A stretch of DNA of 18,090 nucleotides, taken from NCBI GenBank assembly GCA_030145015.1, contig JAQYWI010000110.1:1-18090 (forward strand), written 5' to 3'. Below, piece after piece: positions 6,757 to 15,492 of this stretch. The position numbers were made by a program, and so were the translations under genes. This DNA comes from Desulfobacterales bacterium (GTDB lineage: Bacteria; Desulfobacterota; Desulfobacteria; Desulfobacterales; JAHEIW01). Within the stretch, counting starts at the first letter, position 1; each line of letters opens with the position of its first letter. The notes under the pieces are model-generated. The model was given only the letters and a program-made list of their open reading frames with translations, had not been told where the DNA came from and did not search any database.

Positions 6757-9282
6757 ATGAGACCGTCACACATTAATTCAAATATTCTTTTTATAATCAC
6801 CTCGGCCATTCTTTGTATTTTCGTTTTTAGCAGCAGCTTCGGCGCATCTGATATCAAAGACGTACAGGCACGCTTCAAGAATGCGAAGATTAAAATGGAC
6901 AGAAAAACGTCGATTCCCATCAAAATTTCTGGATTGAATTACAAACCTGAAAGGCTATCGGAAATCGGGATACCGATTACAGAAAAAAATGTCGAAAAAT
7001 TATTTAAAGCCTTTCTCGATGAAAACAGAGCTGTGCTGGAGGTTGATTCTGAAAATCTTGCGCTTGTGTCCAAAACAATTCGGAAAGACAAATGGTATGT
7101 GAAGTATCAACAATTGTACAAGGGCATCCCTGTAATAAATTCAACGGTTGGTATGGTCGGCACAGAGCGGGGCGAAATAAAAAGTTATGCCGCATCTTAC
7201 AATCCTAAAATCGAATTGGATGTTGCAGAAAAAATTTCTGAGGAAAAGGCTATCGCCATTGCCAAAGAAACTTATGCTAAAGAGATTCTACCTGAAATAA
7301 CAATAAGGAAAATTGAAAAGGTTATCGTACCCGCTAAGGAAGGTTCTCATCCTGAGTATTACCTTGCATGGCGTATTGATGTGCTTACAAAGTCGGATCG
7401 TGTTAAAAATGACAAAATTTTCATAATAGATGCACTTACTGGAAAAATCATTCAGCAATATCCATCGCGGTTTTATGGCACGCATGCATCTGGGACTGTT
7501 AATGCCGAAATATATCCCGAGAACCCGACTGATGCTGTAACCACATTACCGATGGCCCACGAGCGGGTCAGGTGCGATGGCCCTTTCTGGAATGGCACAA
7601 CAACCACCAACCAATCCGGCTCATGGCAAATCAATACACCGTGGTGGACATCGTTTTTTTCCCAGTATGACGCTAATTTTCAACTCATTGGCCCTTACGC
7701 CCATGTCCAGGATAATGTCGGAAACGATTATATCGAAGACGCGAACTGCCGTGTCGGTAATACCTGCAATTTCACCTGGACAGACACCGACCGCGACCAT
7801 ATCAACGTTTTTCATCACATCAACGCGCTGCATGACTGGTACAAGAGCCATCTTAACTACAGCTGGGTAAATTCCTGGGACGGTACAAGCCGTTTCAACG
7901 CGGAAGTCAATCATACTTACAATAATGCATATGCCGGTGACCCAATGGGCTACGGCACAGACAACTTTGCCCGCTCAAGTGATGTCGTCTACCATGAGTG
8001 TACACACAATGTATTGCATGCATTGTATGGTGATTATGTGGGGTTTCCTGATTTGTTCGAGGAGTCATACGGTTTTGATGAGGGTTTTGCTGATTATTTT
8101 GCTGGAGCAATAACAAATGATCCGATACATGGTGAAGGCTATGGCGGAACAAGGACATTAGATAATACGAATATGTATACCAACAAAGCCACTTACAATA
8201 CTGAAGGCCATACTGGAGGGACAATCATTGCTGGTGCGGCATGGGATTTAAGAGGAATGCTGCAAGCAAGACTGGGCGATGCACAGGGTGCCAGACTGGT
8301 CGACAATTTAATTTTCGACGCCCTTGTAGGAATGGCAGCCATGCCGAGAGACTATTATTTCTCCGATCCTCAGGAAAGCAACTTTCTAACCTGCCTCTAT
8401 CAGGCGGACGACAATAATAACAACCTGATGGATGGCGTTCCGCATTTTTATTATATTCAGGAGGCCCTTGAGAATCATAATCTACTGCAGGCTGAACTAA
8501 AGAATCGTGATAGTTACGATGTGTCGCTAAACACATTGGGCACCATTACAGGAGGCGATTTTTACTTTTACGATGATGCCTTCTGGTCAAACAATGTGGG
8601 GCAGCGCGGTGTCCAGGATCTTGGTGATATTGGTACCGTGGCGCTAGAAAATGTCACTATACCTAGCACCGGCTATACTCGGCAAAGAGTCGATGCTGCA
8701 ATCAATCATACTTACGTGGCACTTGCCCAGCAGGGGGAAGAGGGTAGCTATATCGTGTTTCGGGTGAGTGATTTCGATGCCGCCAGCGATGAAGTGGTCA
8801 TCCAGTACCTGTATCGTACTCCGTTGCTGATCGACTTTGACGATATCTGCAGATTATTTCCTTCCCTCTGCAGGCAGATTTTTCCTTGTGCCAGATATCG
8901 ATTTCTGTGCGAAGCAGATATCGTTTTCCCCTATGAGGATGGATTGATCGTTGAATTTGTAGATGACATGGATATTGTCACTGTCCCTGTCGAGGAAATT
9001 TGCAAATATGTACTGGAGTGCCCCGGATGCGAACCTTCAGGCTTCTGTCCAGGATATAACATTAACTTTGTAGGCTTGCCGCAGCCATTTGGTTTTGCTG
9101 TCTACGATAACAGAGGCCGGAAGGTTGCAGAAAATCTAAAAAATACACTAAACAAAACCCTTGAGTTCAAAGCAGACAAACGACTGAAATATTTCCTCGT
9201 GGTGTCTCCGGCTAAAGAAAGCAAGCTAGATGTCCAGTATCGTTTGCCCATGAAGATCAGCGCACAAGGTATCCCTCGTTGA
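6757..9282 (+). CDS. Secreted zinc metalloprotease, thermolysin/fungalysin-like (M4/M36), with Cys-rich C-terminal domain
   Basis: The 841-residue product starts after a strong site (GGGAGGTGG) with a Sec signal peptide (hydrophobic core about 9-28, cleavage near FGA-SD, about 30). An FTP propeptide (about 85-135, YQQLYKGIPV motif) and a PepSY-like segment (about 160-233) act in this family as chaperone and inhibitor until removed. The catalytic domain has H413-E414-C-T-H417 and the third zinc ligand E442 in DEGFADYF. The 25-residue gap suits M36 better than M4. A downstream GAAWDLR helix is also M36-like. The domain after about 690 carries eight cysteines (698, 705, 711, 718, 749, 755, 758, 764) and a beta-rich tail that may be disulfide-bonded, possibly for attachment or substrate choice. 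It is 140 bases after the cyclase-like gene with its own ribosome site, so it is likely in the same locus but perhaps separately controlled. It could mature an exported protein or act as an effector. Confidence 0.85.
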   Translation: MRPSHINSNILFIITSAILCIFVFSSSFGASDIKDVQARFKNAKIKMDRKTSIPIKISGLNYKPERLSEIGIPITEKNVEKLFKAFLDENRAVLEVDSENLALVSKTIRKDKWYVKYQQLYKGIPVINSTVGMVGTERGEIKSYAASYNPKIELDVAEKISEEKAIAIAKETYAKEILPEITIRKIEKVIVPAKEGSHPEYYLAWRIDVLTKSDRVKNDKIFIIDALTGKIIQQYPSRFYGTHASGTVNAEIYPENPTDAVTTLPMAHERVRCDGPFWNGTTTTNQSGSWQINTPWWTSFFSQYDANFQLIGPYAHVQDNVGNDYIEDANCRVGNTCNFTWTDTDRDHINVFHHINALHDWYKSHLNYSWVNSWDGTSRFNAEVNHTYNNAYAGDPMGYGTDNFARSSDVVYHECTHNVLHALYGDYVGFPDLFEESYGFDEGFADYFAGAITNDPIHGEGYGGTRTLDNTNMYTNKATYNTEGHTGGTIIAGAAWDLRGMLQARLGDAQGARLVDNLIFDALVGMAAMPRDYYFSDPQESNFLTCLYQADDNNNNLMDGVPHFYYIQEALENHNLLQAELKNRDSYDVSLNTLGTITGGDFYFYDDAFWSNNVGQRGVQDLGDIGTVALENVTIPSTGYTRQRVDAAINHTYVALAQQGEEGSYIVFRVSDFDAASDEVVIQYLYRTPLLIDFDDICRLFPSLCRQIFPCARYRFLCEADIVFPYEDGLIVEFVDDMDIVTVPVEEICKYVLECPGCEPSGFCPGYNINFVGLPQPFGFAVYDNRGRKVAENLKNTLNKTLEFKADKRLKYFLVVSPAKESKLDVQYRLPMKISAQGIPR

Positions 9283-9721
9283 TGAAATAAAAGAGATCTA
9301 TGAATGATCGTTTGTGTAGCGGCGTCATAGAAAATAGGGGCCGGGAAAATAGGGTACGTCCATTGGAATATTGGATATTCTATTCTATTAACATATCACA
9401 GGGCAAACACGAATAGGTGTTTGGCGATGAACCCATAGGCTAATTTCTTCCTTGACAAAGGCTTTTTCATAGGTGTGATATCATATTACGATATCTGCAA
9501 TTTGGGCAAATTACGGATACTCTCAGAGACTGTCGAAAAAGGTTCAACTCTTAAGCGGTTTTTCCATTGATATTTTCGTTTTTTCATTTCTTCCAATCTC
9601 AGTATTTGAAGTAGTAAAACTTTCCCACATTTTTTCAATTATTTCATTTAAATATAGGAAGTTATGTGTTATATAGCGGGTAGTTTAAGCAGTAAAAGTT
9701 CACTATCTACCCGGGGATAAA
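9283..9721. other. Intergenic stretch with a promoter-like site and probable left end of an IS1182 element
   Basis: No gene is seen in 439 bases. A TTGACA (9452-9457) and TGTGAT (9474-9479, 16-bp spacing) pair overlaps GATATC-N7-GATATC (9477-9495), which could be an operator. From about 9530 (GACTGTCGAAAAAGG) onward the sequence looks like the 5' untranslated part of the IS. A 7-bp inverted repeat (9677-9683 with 9707-9713) sits just before the transposase start. No paired right-end terminal repeat is found in the window. Confidence 0.4.
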
Positions 9722-10308
9722 ATGGCTAAATATAAACGCTACGATTATTCACAAAGTGTACTGATTCCGGTTTCATTAGAAGAACAGTTGGTGCCGGGAA
9801 CCCTGGAGTTTGCCATCCATACGCTGGTGGACAGCCGCATGGATATGTCGATCTTTGATGATAACTATCAAAACGATGAGACGGGCAGAAGCGCCTATGA
9901 TCCTAAGATTTTGTTAAAAGTCGTATTATTAGGATATTCGCGGGGTTTGACATCCTCGCGTCAGATCGAGAGGGCCTGCTGTGAGAATGTTTTGTTTATG
10001 GCAATGTCGTGTAACCAGCGACCTGATCATAGCACCATTGCCCCCTTTGTTTCTTCGATGAAAGATCAAATCAAACCGTTGTTCAGAGATATATTGCTGG
10101 TCTGTGATCAAGAGGGTCTTTTGGGCGGGAGCTTTTTTGCCATTGATGGCTGCAAAATGTCGTCCAATGCTTCTAAGGAATGGAGCGGTAAAATAAGTGA
10201 TTTGCAAAAAAGGAAGCAAAAGATTGAAGGCAAGCTCAAGGCGTTGGTTGAAGATCATATTGAGATAGACAAAGAAGAGCATGGGGTTGATCCAGCTTCA
10301 AAAAAATC
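9722..10308 (+). mobile_element. IS1182-family transposase, 3'-truncated
   Basis: About 195 residues survive from a transposase normally near 450-500. The N-terminal DUF772 domain (YDPKILLKVVLLGYSRGLTS and CCENVLFMAMSC) is intact. The first catalytic aspartate is present in FFAIDGCKMSSNASK, followed by the start of a lysine-rich helical insert ending at GVDPASKK. After an A-run at about 10301-10307 homology stops and the frame reads 20 unrelated codons from the neighbouring peroxidase in the wrong frame. Two of the three DDE residues are gone, so it cannot transpose. The break is likely a recombination or deletion at the A-run that also removed the 5' part of the peroxidase gene. Confidence 0.85.
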
Positions 10309-10898
10309 AGTCTGCGGTCGAGTTTTTCGGAACCATTTTAGGCAGGGGTTTCAGTCCCCTGATGGATGAAAGGGCAGTTGTCGACTGGCATGAACTTCTG
10401 GAAACGAGTGAAAACCGCAATGTTCAGATGGCTGAGAAGCTTGACACTCAATTAGCAACCGACTTGCTAAAACTGCCGTTTATCCCAGAGGACGACATCC
10501 AGTCTTTGGCATCTCGTAATCTTCTGCGGGGTCAAACTTTTCTCCTACCTTCCGGGGAGAACATCGCCAGAGCAATTCAAAGGCCTGATTCCGAAATTGA
10601 TAATATCAGTCAGTCTACGAAAAGCATTGCCAGTGAAGCTGCTGATCTTAAAAACGGAACACCTTTGTGGTTTTACATTTTAAGAGAAGCAAAGGAAATC
10701 GGCCGGGAGACCAATCCGGGCGAATTTGAACCCGGTGAGGGGTTGGGTCCCGTTGGCGCGCGTATTGTGGCAGAAACGATGATCGGTCTGATCGAGCTTG
10801 ATTCACGATCCTATCTTGCAAAGAATCGGAACTGGAGTCCTGATCAAGGCGTTGGCGTAGCTTCCCTCGGAGAAATGCTCACCTATCAACCGTCCTAA
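10309..10898 (+). pseudogene. Heme peroxidase (animal-type), C-terminal fragment
   Basis: About 195 residues match the C-terminal third of bacterial animal-heme-peroxidase-family proteins. Visible motifs are VVDWHELL, LASRNLLRGQTFLLPSGE, NGTPLWFYILREA, LGPVGARIVAE and an LGEML tail. The N-terminal part with the distal histidine and most of the heme pocket is missing; it is replaced by the IS1182 fragment. The reading frame is open from an ATG inside the IS (10281), so a fusion peptide could be made. Without the heme-binding part, though, it cannot be an active peroxidase. No N-terminal half exists elsewhere in the window. Confidence 0.8.
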
Positions 10899-10921
10899 AT
10901 GCAAGTGGGGCGACTTATAGA

Positions 10922-10963
10922 TGGCGACCAGGTGATATGTATGTAAGCTATCCTTGGTCGCCA
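10922..10963. repeat. Inverted repeat after the peroxidase remnant
   Basis: TGGCGACCA (10922-10930) pairs perfectly with TGGTCGCCA (10955-10963), with weaker internal pairing that could lengthen the stem. It starts 24 bases after the peroxidase stop. It lacks a U-run, so it may be the old gene's terminator (not canonical) or another type of repeat. Confidence 0.45.
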
Positions 10964-11339
10964 ATTCTCAATCATTAGAAAAGTTCTCGGACAGTTACTC
11001 CGTGTAATTTTCAATCTTTTCCTCAGATCTTTATCTTTTTTCCTATTTCAAAATTTAAAGGATTGGCGTACGCAATCCATAGAATTGCAAATGAATGGAT
11101 GTCGGCTAACCTATTATCATAATGATTTGCACCTTCCATCAGCAAACCTAACAATTTTTGGTCTCTCCAATTTCCAGATTCAAGCACGTTGTCCACCATT
11201 GAGGCACTTGCAAAATATTATAGATTTGCATATGCATTATGCAATTGAGGATATCATAGGTTCCGCCTTGTTTGAATAATCTCAATCCCTCCAGTTTCAG
11301 AGTTAGTTGTATGTTTTAAAATTAACATCGGAATAATTA
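10964..11339. other. AT-rich intergenic stretch before the glycosyltransferase
   Basis: No convincing gene. Several ATTTGCA/TGCAAAT-type words recur between about 11080 and 11250, including one next to the palindrome GCATATGC. A 64-codon frame at 11085-11279 starts with TTG and has no ribosome site, so I leave it out. No clear promoter is seen for the next gene. Confidence 0.35.
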
Positions 11340-12575
11340 ATGGTTGATTTAAAAAAACTGAAAATTCTTCACTTGCTCAGCCAGAGACCGGATTCAACCG
11401 GTAGTGGTATATATGTGCAAGCCATGATTCGGGAAGCAAGCGCTTATGGTTATGACAATTATCTGGTTGCTGGTATTCGTTCGGATTGTTTTGTTGCCAC
11501 TGACTGCATTGAGCAGGACAATACCATGTTCGTAAATTTTCATAATGCTGATCTCTCAAATCATATTCCCGGCATGAGTGATGTAATGCCTTATGAAAGT
11601 ACCCGATTTTGTGACCTTACCGAAGAAGATCTCTGCGAATATGAAAAGTCATTTTCCGGAATACTTCAAAATGCTGTCAATAAGTTTAAGCCGGATATAA
11701 TTCACAGCCACCATCTATGGATTGTCAGCTCTATGGCTCGCCGGCAATTCCCGAATATTCCGATGGTAACTACCTGTCACGGTTCAGATTTGCGACAATT
11801 TCAGAATTGTCCTCACCTTCAAGAAAGAGTTTTAATTGGATGCCGTAAAATTGATGTTGTAATGGCATTGAGTGAGGCACAAAAAAATGAAATTATCCGC
11901 TTGTATAATCTGGTTCCTGAAAAAATTATTATTGCAGGGGCCGGATATAATGACAGTTTGTTTTATCACGACTCAAAACCAAATCCTGATCCGGTGCAAT
12001 TGGTGTATGCAGGAAAGCTGAGTAACGCCAAAGGTGTCCCCTGGCTTTTGCGTGCGTTAAAATCGATTCTTTATCCTGCATGGCAATTACACATCTTTGG
12101 CAGTGGCAGTGGAGAAGAAAAAGGGGATTGCCTCATGCTGGCAAAGGAATTGGGGGAAAGGGTTCGTGTCTATGGCGCACTTCCCCAAAAAAGTTTGGCT
12201 AAGGTAATGAGAGAGTCTCATATTTTGGTACTGCCTTCTTTTTATGAAGGATTACCGCTTGTTATCTTAGAGGGTCTGGCCAGCGGTTGCCGAATTGTTG
12301 CCACCGATCTCCCGGGAACCAAGGAAATACTTGGCAATTCTGATACAGATATTATAACCTTGGTCAGGGCACCGCGTTTGCGCTTTATTGATCAGCCATA
12401 CCGGGAAGATGAATATTCATTTGAACAAAATCTAAAAAAAGCGATTCAACAACAGATTAATGCTGCATCCAAGTGTGCGCAAATTGATTTATCAACAATT
12501 CAGGATAAACTTGACTCTTATACCTGGACAGGCATATTTAAAAAGGTCAGAGAAACATACATGTCATGTTTATAG
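11340..12575 (+). CDS. GT4-family glycosyltransferase
   Basis: The 411-residue protein is a retaining GT-B glycosyltransferase (family 4), which moves a sugar from a nucleotide-sugar to a lipid- or glycan-bound acceptor at the cytoplasmic face. The N-terminal half has the LKILHLLSQRP opening strand, a Gly-rich loop (GSGIYVQAM) and DIIHSHHLW. The C-terminal half has the donor domain LVYAGKLSNAKG, GSGSGEEKG and the EX7E signature E303-GLPLVIL-E311, followed by ASGCRIVATDLPG. Length is normal and the protein looks intact. No other glycan genes are nearby, so the acceptor cannot be inferred. The ribosome site is weak. Its last codons overlap the start of a broken PPOX gene, so it probably sits at a recombination junction. 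Confidence 0.9.
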   Translation: MVDLKKLKILHLLSQRPDSTGSGIYVQAMIREASAYGYDNYLVAGIRSDCFVATDCIEQDNTMFVNFHNADLSNHIPGMSDVMPYESTRFCDLTEEDLCEYEKSFSGILQNAVNKFKPDIIHSHHLWIVSSMARRQFPNIPMVTTCHGSDLRQFQNCPHLQERVLIGCRKIDVVMALSEAQKNEIIRLYNLVPEKIIIAGAGYNDSLFYHDSKPNPDPVQLVYAGKLSNAKGVPWLLRALKSILYPAWQLHIFGSGSGEEKGDCLMLAKELGERVRVYGALPQKSLAKVMRESHILVLPSFYEGLPLVILEGLASGCRIVATDLPGTKEILGNSDTDIITLVRAPRLRFIDQPYREDEYSFEQNLKKAIQQQINAASKCAQIDLSTIQDKLDSYTWTGIFKKVRETYMSCL

Positions 12576-12754
12576 AAAAAGGACCCGGTTACAAAGGCAA
12601 ACGCCTTTTTTTAAGCAAGGTACGCGAAGAGCAGGATACTGAATTGCTGCAATCCTTGCAGCGCAGACAGTATATCGATGAGAAAGACGAAGCCAAATTT
12701 CTGGTATTTTTTAAGATAGACAAAGAACTGCCCCTGGTTGGTCCCGGAGATTAG
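12566..12754 (+). pseudogene. PPOX-family flavoprotein, C-terminal fragment
   Basis: The 62 codons align well with the last 60 residues of the intact gene at 17574-17948: GYxGKRLF, KVREEQxTELLxSLxRR, FLVFFKxDKELPLVG. The N-terminal half with the flavin-binding strands is absent. The homology begins right where the glycosyltransferase gene ends (overlapping by ten bases), and there is no ribosome site. It is therefore best read as the 3' scrap of a duplicated or interrupted gene. Confidence 0.8.
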
Positions 12755-12823
12755 ACCCGGTGGCCGGTTAAACGATATGACGCATTAACGTTTCATAATC
12801 ACAGACGTACGGACATCCCATCA

Positions 12824-13276
12824 ATGATATCGAACGATCAATTCCGAAAACGGTTAAGGGAGCTGTTCAGTTCTCAAAGTCTGGCAGCTTTATCCACCCA
12901 CCATGATGGTCAGCCCTATGCCAGTCTGGTTGCTTTTTATAGTTCGGATGATCTCCGGCATATTTATTTTGTAACACCGAAAACAACGCGAAAGTATGCC
13001 AATTTAGCAGCCGACCACCGCGTGGCGTTAATGGTCAACAGCAGCACGAACCAGATCTCGGATTTTCATCAAGCCATTTCTGTAACCGCCGTCGGTAGCG
13101 CTGAAGAAATCGGAGAAGCGGAAAAGGTGCCGATTGTAAAACAATATCTGGCGAAGCATCCCCACCTGGAAGATTTTGTTCGCGCACCGACATGTGCCCT
13201 GGTGGGGGTATCCGTAAAAACCTATTACCTGGTTAAAAACTTTCAAAATGTTATGGAGCTGCACCTGGAACCATGA
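12824..13276 (+). CDS. Pyridoxamine 5'-phosphate oxidase-fold (PPOX) FMN-binding protein
   Basis: The 150-residue protein has the split-barrel flavin-binding layout. Strand SLAALSTHHDGQPYASLVAFY is followed by a second strand pair (HIYFVTPKTTRKYANLAAD), the family's FMN-phosphate region, then VALMVNSS and a helix with KHPHLEDFV. Such short PPOX proteins usually bind FMN, F420 or heme and act as oxidoreductases or binding proteins; the substrate is unknown. It is a close paralogue of the gene at 15493-15936 (shared KYxNLAA, HPHLxxF). Its stop overlaps the next start in ATGA, so it is translationally coupled to the PEP-synthase-like enzyme and probably works with it. No clear ribosome site precedes the ATG. 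Confidence 0.85.
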   Translation: MISNDQFRKRLRELFSSQSLAALSTHHDGQPYASLVAFYSSDDLRHIYFVTPKTTRKYANLAADHRVALMVNSSTNQISDFHQAISVTAVGSAEEIGEAEKVPIVKQYLAKHPHLEDFVRAPTCALVGVSVKTYYLVKNFQNVMELHLEP

Positions 13277-15459
13277 ACTGGATTCTGTCTGCTGAAGAAA
13301 TCCAATCCGCTGATCGTCGCCGGGTGGGCGGTAAAGGATATGCTCTTTCGTTACTGGTGAAAAGCGGTTTCAGGATTCCCGCGACCGTTTGCATCACCAG
13401 CGATGTTTATCAGGAATTTGTTCTGCGGACGGGCTTGCGTGAGCGAATTTTGCTCGAACTTCATCGTAAAGATTTTAAGGAAATGCGCTGGGAAGAAATC
13501 TGGGACTGCGCCACCCGCATCCGCAATATGTTCCTGGGCAAACCATTTCCGGATGACCTCGCACAGGAAATTCGCTCCGCTATCGGCGACCGATTCCGGG
13601 ATGTAACAGTGGCTGTGCGATCGTCGGCGCCGGAAGAAGATGATGCCCGATCGTCCTTTGCCGGACTTCACGACTCCTTTATCAATGTGGCTGGTGCGGA
13701 ATCGATTTTAAAACATATCCGCCTGGTGTGGGCCTCACTCTGGTCGGATGCTGCTTTATTGTACCGCCAGGAAATAGGTCTGGATGTTGAAAAGAGCTCG
13801 ATGGCAGTGGTGATACAGGAGACCGTGGTCGGTGATCGGTCCGGGGTGGTCTTTACCCGCAATCCCAATGACGAGAATCAGGGTATTATCGAATCCGTCT
13901 ACGGGTTAAACCAGGGACTTGTGGACGGCACCGTGGAACCCGATCGCTGGATTTTGGATCGATCCCGCAACACGATTGTTACGCACACCCCTTCTGAGCG
14001 CAAGTGCTGGATGATACCGGGCCCAAACGGTGTTCGCCTGGCGGAGTTGCCCGCAGAAAAATCAGCCCATCCGCCCCTGAGCCCCCAGGACGTGAAATTT
14101 GTATTTAAAACCGCGCGCCAGGCGGAAGAATCGTTTAAGATGCCCCAGGATGTTGAGTGGACCTATGACGGCGATTCTCTGGTCCTGCTTCAATCCCGTC
14201 CCATAACCACCCTGCGTTCTGATGAATCCAAAGATGAACGTGGCTGGTATCTGAGCCTGCACCGCAGCTTTGATAATCTCCAAAACCTGCGTCGCAAAAT
14301 TGAAGATGAGCTGATTCCCGGTATGATTGCGGTGGCCGAAAGCTTGGGCGCCATAGATCCTGCTGGGTTGCCGGATCAGGAGTTGGCAGCTGAAATCAAA
14401 AAGCGCTGGGAGATCAACCACAAGTGGGTCAACATTTACTGGGCGGATTTTATTCCCTATGCCCATGGTGTGCGGATGTTCGGACAGGTCTACAACGATG
14501 CCGTGCAACCCGTTGATCCCTATGAATTTATTGATCTGCTCACCAACACCGATATGGCCAGTATCGAGCGAAACAACATGTTGATGGATCTGGCTGCTGT
14601 CATCCGCAGCGATCAACAGCTGGCGAAAAAACTGAAGCAGGGGGATGATACCAATCTTGATGCCAAATTTCGATCAAAGACTGACGAATTTATTGAAAAA
14701 TTCGGCGACCTGTCCTGCGCCGTGACCGGTGGTAAGAATTGCGTGCTGGGCACCGGTCCGCTATACCGACTGCTGCTGGAAATGGCCGACCATCCGGCCC
14801 CCACCGAAACTCCTCACAAAAAGGATAGAGTCAATCGCTTGCATCAGACTTATTTCAACAGCTTTGACGACGATCAGAAAGGGTGGGCGGAAGAACTGCT
14901 TGAACTGGCCAGGAGCAGTTATCGGCTGCGGGATGACGACAATATTTATCTCGGCCGTATTGAAGCGCAGTTGCTGGCGGCCGTCCAGGAAGCCAAACGA
15001 CGGCTTGAAGATCCGTCAGGCCATCCGGCATCGGAAATATTGAAACAGGCGTTGGAAGAAGTCGATTTCGGAACCGAATCCCGGAAATCAGGCCCTGCTG
15101 CAGCAGCGACCGGAGATAACCTCCAGGCCCGGCAGTTGCTCGGCCAGCCCGCAGGTCCCGGAATCGCCAAAGGCAAGGCCCGGGTGATCCGGAAACATTC
15201 CGATTTGGCCGATTTCAAATACGGTGAGGTACTGGTTTGCGATGCGGTCGATCCCAACATCACATTTGTCGTGCCTCTGGCGACAGCCGTTGTTGAGCGC
15301 AGGGGCGGAATGTTGATTCATGGGGCCATCATTGCTCGCGAATACGGATTGCCCTGCATTACCGGCATCCCGGACGCAACCACCTTGATTGAAAGCGGGG
15401 ATGAAATAACTGTGGATGGATACCTGGGGATTGTCACCCTGGGTGGCACCGGGCTGTGA
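13273..15459 (+). CDS. PEP-synthase/rifampin-phosphotransferase-like dikinase
   Basis: The 728-residue enzyme has an N-terminal PEP/pyruvate-binding ATP-grasp domain (about 1-315). Its motifs are VGGKGYALSLL, VAVRSSAPEEDDA with R116, SFAGLHDSF, QETVVGDRSGVVFTRNP, and the terminal LLQSRPITT with R309. A diverged middle region (about 320-610) separates it from a mobile phosphohistidine domain (about 620-728). That domain has the acceptor histidine H683 in GGMLIHGAIIAREYGLP. In this family ATP phosphorylates the histidine, which then passes phosphate to an acceptor such as pyruvate or rifampin. The PEP-synthase C-terminal barrel is absent, so it is not a canonical PpsA. It is closer in layout to rifampin phosphotransferase (N domain, acceptor domain, His domain), but the acceptor is unknown. 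It is coupled to the PPOX gene by an ATGA overlap. Confidence 0.85.
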   Translation: MNWILSAEEIQSADRRRVGGKGYALSLLVKSGFRIPATVCITSDVYQEFVLRTGLRERILLELHRKDFKEMRWEEIWDCATRIRNMFLGKPFPDDLAQEIRSAIGDRFRDVTVAVRSSAPEEDDARSSFAGLHDSFINVAGAESILKHIRLVWASLWSDAALLYRQEIGLDVEKSSMAVVIQETVVGDRSGVVFTRNPNDENQGIIESVYGLNQGLVDGTVEPDRWILDRSRNTIVTHTPSERKCWMIPGPNGVRLAELPAEKSAHPPLSPQDVKFVFKTARQAEESFKMPQDVEWTYDGDSLVLLQSRPITTLRSDESKDERGWYLSLHRSFDNLQNLRRKIEDELIPGMIAVAESLGAIDPAGLPDQELAAEIKKRWEINHKWVNIYWADFIPYAHGVRMFGQVYNDAVQPVDPYEFIDLLTNTDMASIERNNMLMDLAAVIRSDQQLAKKLKQGDDTNLDAKFRSKTDEFIEKFGDLSCAVTGGKNCVLGTGPLYRLLLEMADHPAPTETPHKKDRVNRLHQTYFNSFDDDQKGWAEELLELARSSYRLRDDDNIYLGRIEAQLLAAVQEAKRRLEDPSGHPASEILKQALEEVDFGTESRKSGPAAAATGDNLQARQLLGQPAGPGIAKGKARVIRKHSDLADFKYGEVLVCDAVDPNITFVVPLATAVVERRGGMLIHGAIIAREYGLPCITGIPDATTLIESGDEITVDGYLGIVTLGGTGL

Positions 15460-15492
15460 GTGGCGGCCAGGGAGGCCGATAGATGATGGCGT

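Noticed and set aside
9305..9365. GAAAATAGGG-type repeated words, considered as a REP/RAYT-type remnant
   Set aside because: There are only two imperfect copies, no stable hairpin and no RAYT gene.
11085..11279. 64-codon frame before the glycosyltransferase
   Set aside because: TTG start, no ribosome site and no recognisable product.
14062..14616. 184-codon antisense frame within the PEP-synthase-like gene
   Set aside because: It is a mirror of a conserved coding gene, produced by its GC-rich third positions.
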